Of a DNA stretch of 64,000 nucleotides, positions 60,272 through 64,000 are shown in pieces. The DNA lies in the NCBI GenBank assembly GCA_040219575.1, contig JAVJSD010000006.1, positions 62,001-126,000 of the forward strand, given 5' to 3'. The notes below the pieces were generated by a model. That model did not search any database. It was not told the DNA's origin and worked only from the letters and a program-made list of their open reading frames with translations. Position 1 is the first letter of the stretch; each line of letters starts with the position of its first letter. The position numbers and the translations under genes were made by a program. Source of the DNA: JAVJSD01 sp040219575 (GTDB lineage Bacteria > Planctomycetota > Planctomycetia > Pirellulales > Pirellulaceae).

Positions 60272-61168
60272 TCAAGCCTGATATTCGGCGAAGCACGCGC
60301 GGAACGCATTCACCTGTTCGTCGCTCATGTTCGGCAGCGGGGCGCGGACCGGTCCGCAGGCGACGCCCAGCTGCGTCATCGCCTGCTTGGTCGCCGCCAG
60401 GAAGCCGAATTCGGCGAAGGCGCGAATCATCCGCACCGAGCGGGCCTGCGCCGCGCGGGCCGCTTCGAAGTCGCCGGCCGCAAAGCGGTCGATCACTTCG
60501 AGGTAGATCGAAGCGGCGAAGCAGTAGGTGGTGCCGACGGCCCCCCGCGCCCCGAGCGCGAGCGCCGCCAACAGCATCTCGTCGTGGCCGAACAACACGT
60601 CGTACTTTCCATCGTCCAGCCGCAGGCACTCCTGCAACTGCATCAAGTCGTTGTAGGTGAACTTCATCCCCGCCAGGTTGGGCATCTCCGGCGAGCCCAA
60701 CCGCAGGAACTCGGGCATCGACAGCGCCACGCCGGTCAGCATCGGGATGTGGTAGTAGTAGAAGGGAGTCTTGCCAGCCGCCGCCGCGATCGGAGTGCAG
60801 AATTCGACCAACTGCCGCACGGCTGGCGGTTTGAAATAGGTTGGTGCGGTGCACGAGACGACATCGACGCCGTGCTCCGCGGCGTGCGCGGCGAGACGGC
60901 AGGCGTCGAGTTGACAGTTGTGGCCCACGTGGACCATGAACTTCAGTCGGTGCTCTTTCGCCGCGGGGGCCCACGCCTCGGTGAGCGCCAAACGCTCCTC
61001 GACCGTCAGGCTGTGGCATTCTCCGGTGCTGCCGGCCACGAACACCCCCGCCACGCCCTGCCGTGCCAGCAGCGCCGCCATCGGCTCGACCGCATCCAGA
61101 TTGAGCGAGCCATCGGCGTGAAGCGGCGTCGGCGTGGCGGCGACGAGTCCAGTGATCTTGGCGGGCAT
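60272..61168 (-). CDS. N-acetylneuraminate lyase-like protein (DHDPS/NAL superfamily)
   Basis: 298 residues from the ATG at 61168 (MPAKITGLVAATPTPLHADG). A longer frame to 61354 is not conserved. The Schiff-base Lys169 is in GMKFTYNDL. The substrate loop is VAGSTGECHSLTVEERLALTE and the middle strand is TPFYYYHIPMLTGVALSMPEFL, which strongly resembles vertebrate-type N-acetylneuraminate lyase (FYYYHIP). The enzyme cleaves sialic acid to ManNAc and pyruvate in the cytosol. No sialic-acid transport or kinase genes are adjacent, so a role in another keto-acid sugar is possible. Confidence 0.85.
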   Translation of the reverse strand: MPAKITGLVAATPTPLHADGSLNLDAVEPMAALLARQGVAGVFVAGSTGECHSLTVEERLALTEAWAPAAKEHRLKFMVHVGHNCQLDACRLAAHAAEHGVDVVSCTAPTYFKPPAVRQLVEFCTPIAAAAGKTPFYYYHIPMLTGVALSMPEFLRLGSPEMPNLAGMKFTYNDLMQLQECLRLDDGKYDVLFGHDEMLLAALALGARGAVGTTYCFAASIYLEVIDRFAAGDFEAARAAQARSVRMIRAFAEFGFLAATKQAMTQLGVACGPVRAPLPNMSDEQVNAFRACFAEYQA

Positions 61169-61540
61169 GAGTCGTGGTTCCAGGAGGGCGTGCGCGATTC
61201 GACACAAGTCGCGAGGATACCCGTCGGAGACCGACTCGGCCAGCCACCGGGCGACTTCACCGCGTTTATTGAAGCCTGCAATTGCAAGTAAAGCATCCCT
61301 TGCGATCGACTCGTTTAACGGCGAGCCGAAGGCGTCGGCGGATCGTTGCAGCAACGTTTCCAGCTAGTTCGGCGTCGTGCGCACGCCGTCGCCTGCGGCC
61401 TGCCGTGAAACGACCCTCCTCGCGACAACGTCGGCATTGACAACGCAGGCCTCAATAACCAATCCGCTACGGGTTTTTGAAACCAAAACGGTCTTCCGAT
61501 TCGTTAGGCTATAGACAGGGGCCAACGAGGGAGACTGGAA
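61169..61540. other. Divergent intergenic region
   Basis: 372 bases between two divergent genes. A frame upstream of the lyase gene reads as an in-frame extension but has no conserved features. No promoter stands out. Confidence 0.35.
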
Positions 61541-62497
61541 ATGTCGATCGGCCGCGGCTGGCGAAAGTTCACCCTCCTGTTCGTCTTTTTCGGATTGACG
61601 GCCACGCGGTTCACGCAGGCGCAGGAGGAGCCGTCGTCGACCAAGGGGCAAGAGGGCGAAGCGCAGGACAAGACGTCCGAGTCGGCCGCCCGGGATTACC
61701 TCCGCTTGATGGAGAGGAACCGCGACCGCGCCCGGCAGGCGCTGAAGTTGGTCGAGGCCGAGCGTTGGAGCGAGGCGGCGGCGCTGCTTGAAAAATTGAG
61801 CGACGTCGACTTTCTGGTTCCACGCCGCCATGAGATCGTTTCCGTTCGCGGCGACGGCGCATTCCTGACCGAAGTGATTCCGGAGCACGCCATCGGCGAT
61901 CGCCGCGCGGCGCTCGTTCGTTGCTACTACCATCTCGGCCGCCTGACCGATGCTCGGCTTCTCGTGTGGCGGGTCATCGGGCAGGACCGATTCGAGCCCA
62001 CTTGCTTTCGATGCATCGTCGAACTGAACCGCGAGGATCTCGACGCCGTCGTTCGGCGCACCAAATCCATCAGCGAGTCCAACGTAGACAATCGAACCGC
62101 CAGGCGACTGACCGACTATGTGAAACTTGTTCGACTGCTGAACGCCCATCAATTCGACAAGGCGGTCTCCACCATCCTCTCCGGGTGTTCCTGTCCGCCG
62201 GATCAGTCGCCGCTCAGCCCCAAAGACGCCTACGACCGCCTCGCCGCGGAAACGATCGCCGATCGCGGGGCGGAGGTCGTCGGCCCGCTCATTGCGGCGC
62301 TGCAGCCTTCGCCCGAGGAAGTGCATCCTTGCATCGTCCACGCCCTCTCCCGCAGCGGCGACCGGCGCGCTCTCCGCGCGCTCGAATCGGCTCGCAAGAA
62401 CGTCCGCAACTATCACGTCCGTCTTCGTCTCGACGAGGCGATCGCCCTGCTCCGCCGCCGCCTCGAAGATTCGAAACCTGAATCGCAAACGCCTTAG
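61541..62497 (+). CDS. Secreted protein of unknown function with repeat-like helices
   Basis: 318 residues. A signal peptide is visible (WRKFTLLFVFFGLTATRFTQA). The mature part is helical: an acidic linker, ARDYLRLMERNRDRARQALKLVEAERWSEAAALLEKL, ALVRCYYHLGRLTDARLLVWRVIG, and the end ALQPSPEEVHPCIVHALSRSGDRRALRALESA. The pairs of helices hint at a TPR- or HEAT-like solenoid. No catalytic motif is seen. Its stop lies 17 bases before the radical SAM gene and they may be co-transcribed. Confidence 0.65.
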   Translation: MSIGRGWRKFTLLFVFFGLTATRFTQAQEEPSSTKGQEGEAQDKTSESAARDYLRLMERNRDRARQALKLVEAERWSEAAALLEKLSDVDFLVPRRHEIVSVRGDGAFLTEVIPEHAIGDRRAALVRCYYHLGRLTDARLLVWRVIGQDRFEPTCFRCIVELNREDLDAVVRRTKSISESNVDNRTARRLTDYVKLVRLLNAHQFDKAVSTILSGCSCPPDQSPLSPKDAYDRLAAETIADRGAEVVGPLIAALQPSPEEVHPCIVHALSRSGDRRALRALESARKNVRNYHVRLRLDEAIALLRRRLEDSKPESQTP

Positions 62498-62514
62498 CCG
62501 GGGAGGCTGGTTCG

Positions 62515-64000
62515 ATGGCCGAAATTGTGTTGATCAATCCCCGCTTCGAGGTCTCCTACTGGGGCTGCGAGCACGCCCTGCCGCTGTTCGGCAAGCGGGC
62601 CAACGTGCCCACCGCCTGCCTGCCGCTGTTGGCCGCGCTCACGCCCGCGCCGCACCGCGTGACGCTGATCGACGAGAACGTCGAGCCGATCGACTACGAA
62701 CGCGTGGCCCGGGCCGACCTGGTCGGACTGACCGGCATGACGGTGCAGCGCCGCCGCATGCGCGAGATCCTCGCCGAACTGAGAAGCCGCGGCGTGTTCA
62801 CCGTCGTGGGCGGCCCCTGGGTGACGGTGCATGAACACTACTTCGGCGACCTGGCCGATGTGATCTTCATCGGCGAGGCGGAGGAGACCTGGCCGCGGTT
62901 CCTCGACGAGTGGGCCGACGGCCGGCACACGCAGCGCTACGAACAAAGCGATCGGACCGACATGACGACGGTCCCCACGCCGCGCTACGACCTGCTGAAG
63001 ATGCGGCACTACATGTTCGGCAGCGTGCAGTTCTCGCGGGGCTGCCCCTTCCAGTGCGAGTTCTGCGACATCATCGTCACCTTCGGCCGCCGGCCGCGGC
63101 TGAAGACCAGCCAGCAGGTGCTGGCCGAACTCGATGCGCTCACCGCCGAGGGGCAGGAAATCGCCTTCGTGGTGGATGACAACCTGATCGGCAACAAGCG
63201 GGCCATCAAGCAGTTGCTCGCCGAGGTGATCGCCTGGCAACAGCGGCGCGGTTATCCGCTGACCTTCTTCACCGAGGCCTCGCTCGATCTGGCCGAGGAC
63301 CAGGAGTTGATGCGGCTGATGGTCGACGCCAACATTCAAACCGTGTTCGTGGGCATCGAAAGCCCCAACGAGGCGTCGCTGATCGAAACGAAGAAGCTGC
63401 AGAATGTGCGCAAGGGCGGCACGCTGGTCGAGAAGGTGCGGATCATCCAGGACGCCGGGCTCGACGTGTGGTGCGGCATGATTCTGGGATTCGACCACGA
63501 CGACGAGACGGTGTTCGACGCCCATCGCAACTTTCTGGAGCAGGCGAACATTCTGCAGGCCATGGTCGGCATGCTCAGCGCCATCCCCACCACGCCGCTG
63601 TACGACCGGCTCCGCGACGAGGGGCGACTCGACCTCGACGACGAACCCGCCTTCGGCACCAACGTCATTCCGCTGCGGCTCACGCGCGAGGCGCTGCGCG
63701 ACGGCTATCTTCGCCTGATGCAGCAGCTCTACGAACCGCGGGCCTACTTCGACCGCCTCGACGCCCTGTTTATCGAACGGGGCTTCCGCTTCGGCCAGAC
63801 GCGCGGCCGCTACTGGCGGCGTCATCCGCTGAGCGGTCTTAAGGCGCAGGGCCTGACTATGGCCCGCTGCCTGGGGCTGTACGCGCGGCTGATGCGCAAC
63901 GTGCCCGAAGCCGAACTCCGCGACGAATACCGCCGCCGCATCCGCGGCCTGCTCCGCGTGCGCCGCGATCCCGGCGTTCTGTTCGTGTACCTGATCAAGT
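62515..64000 (+). CDS. B12-binding-domain radical SAM protein (C-terminus outside window)
   Basis: 495 codons visible, open at the window end. The ATG at 62515 has GGGGAGG upstream. Residues 1-150 form a cobalamin-binding-like Rossmann domain (IVLINPRFEVSYWGCEHALP, LTGMTVQRRRMREILAELRS, VVGGPWVTVHEHYFGDLADVIFIGEAEETWPRF). The radical SAM domain has the cluster motif GCPFQCEFCDI near residue 180, VVDDNLIGNKRAIKQLL, and FVGIESPNEASLIETKK. The C-terminal region from about 420 fits the DUF4070-type extension. Such enzymes methylate or rearrange poorly reactive carbons. The substrate is unknown. Confidence 0.88.
   Translation, partial: MAEIVLINPRFEVSYWGCEHALPLFGKRANVPTACLPLLAALTPAPHRVTLIDENVEPIDYERVARADLVGLTGMTVQRRRMREILAELRSRGVFTVVGGPWVTVHEHYFGDLADVIFIGEAEETWPRFLDEWADGRHTQRYEQSDRTDMTTVPTPRYDLLKMRHYMFGSVQFSRGCPFQCEFCDIIVTFGRRPRLKTSQQVLAELDALTAEGQEIAFVVDDNLIGNKRAIKQLLAEVIAWQQRRGYPLTFFTEASLDLAEDQELMRLMVDANIQTVFVGIESPNEASLIETKKLQNVRKGGTLVEKVRIIQDAGLDVWCGMILGFDHDDETVFDAHRNFLEQANILQAMVGMLSAIPTTPLYDRLRDEGRLDLDDEPAFGTNVIPLRLTREALRDGYLRLMQQLYEPRAYFDRLDALFIERGFRFGQTRGRYWRRHPLSGLKAQGLTMARCLGLYARLMRNVPEAELRDEYRRRIRGLLRVRRDPGVLFVYLIK

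Overview
The window looks like chromosomal DNA of a high-GC planctomycete, most likely of the order Pirellulales. The evidence is a cytochrome-c/DUF1549/DUF1553 protein (29699-32863) paired with a Tat-exported DUF1501 protein (32962-34410), a second DUF1501 protein, a protein joining a J-like N-terminus, a membrane helix and LamG, PQQ-propeller proteins with membrane anchors, and many short palindromic repeats between genes. I saw no rRNA, tRNA, CRISPR array, complete insertion sequence or prophage.

Region 1-11.3 kb is one long minus-strand run that reads dabB, dabA, cysD, cysNC, a beta-carbonic-anhydrase-like gene, purE, purK and a secreted heparinase II/III-type lyase cut by the window edge. 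The inorganic-carbon accumulation complex (DabA/DabB) is translationally coupled to ATP sulfurylase/APS kinase: dabA and cysD overlap by 4 bases. A strong promoter in front of dabB carries an inverted repeat over its -10, and a small winged-helix regulator lies divergently at 11554. This is the most unusual arrangement in the window.

Region 12-15.2 kb is a stress/dormancy group: a ribosome hibernation factor, an RsbU/SpoIIE-type PP2C phosphatase and a double universal stress protein. It is followed by a PEPCK-like P-loop protein (DUF4914 type). Region 17.2-19.6 kb is decayed DNA: an FHA remnant, a gene with an in-frame amber stop, a gene-poor stretch and a sulfatase stub.

Region 20-28.6 kb holds a ketosynthase-like protein that has lost its catalytic Cys and one catalytic His, the J-like/LamG protein, ispG, an RraA-like protein and a membrane-anchored PQQ propeller. 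Region 28.6-36.5 kb starts with a GntR/FCD regulator whose promoter carries a perfect palindrome, then the cytochrome-c/DUF1553 plus DUF1501 pair, then glnS. Region 37-44.7 kb is membrane-centred: a DUF1328 peptide, a small membrane protein, DUF2254, a PlsC acyltransferase, a KtrA/KtrB potassium uptake pair and an alpha/beta hydrolase. Region 45-64 kb has an orphan TolC-like lipoprotein with a Pro-rich tail, DUF1501, SppA, a sugar-isomerase-like TIM barrel, ArfB, an ExeA-like ATPase, uracil-DNA glycosylase, cysK with a clear promoter, an enolase-superfamily enzyme, methionine aminopeptidase, two tiny genes, an HtrA protease, an N-acetylneuraminate-lyase-like enzyme, a secreted unknown and a B12-binding radical SAM protein cut by the window end.

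At least four families of short palindromic repeats occupy the intergenic gaps, with one family inserted inside another at 24.3 kb.
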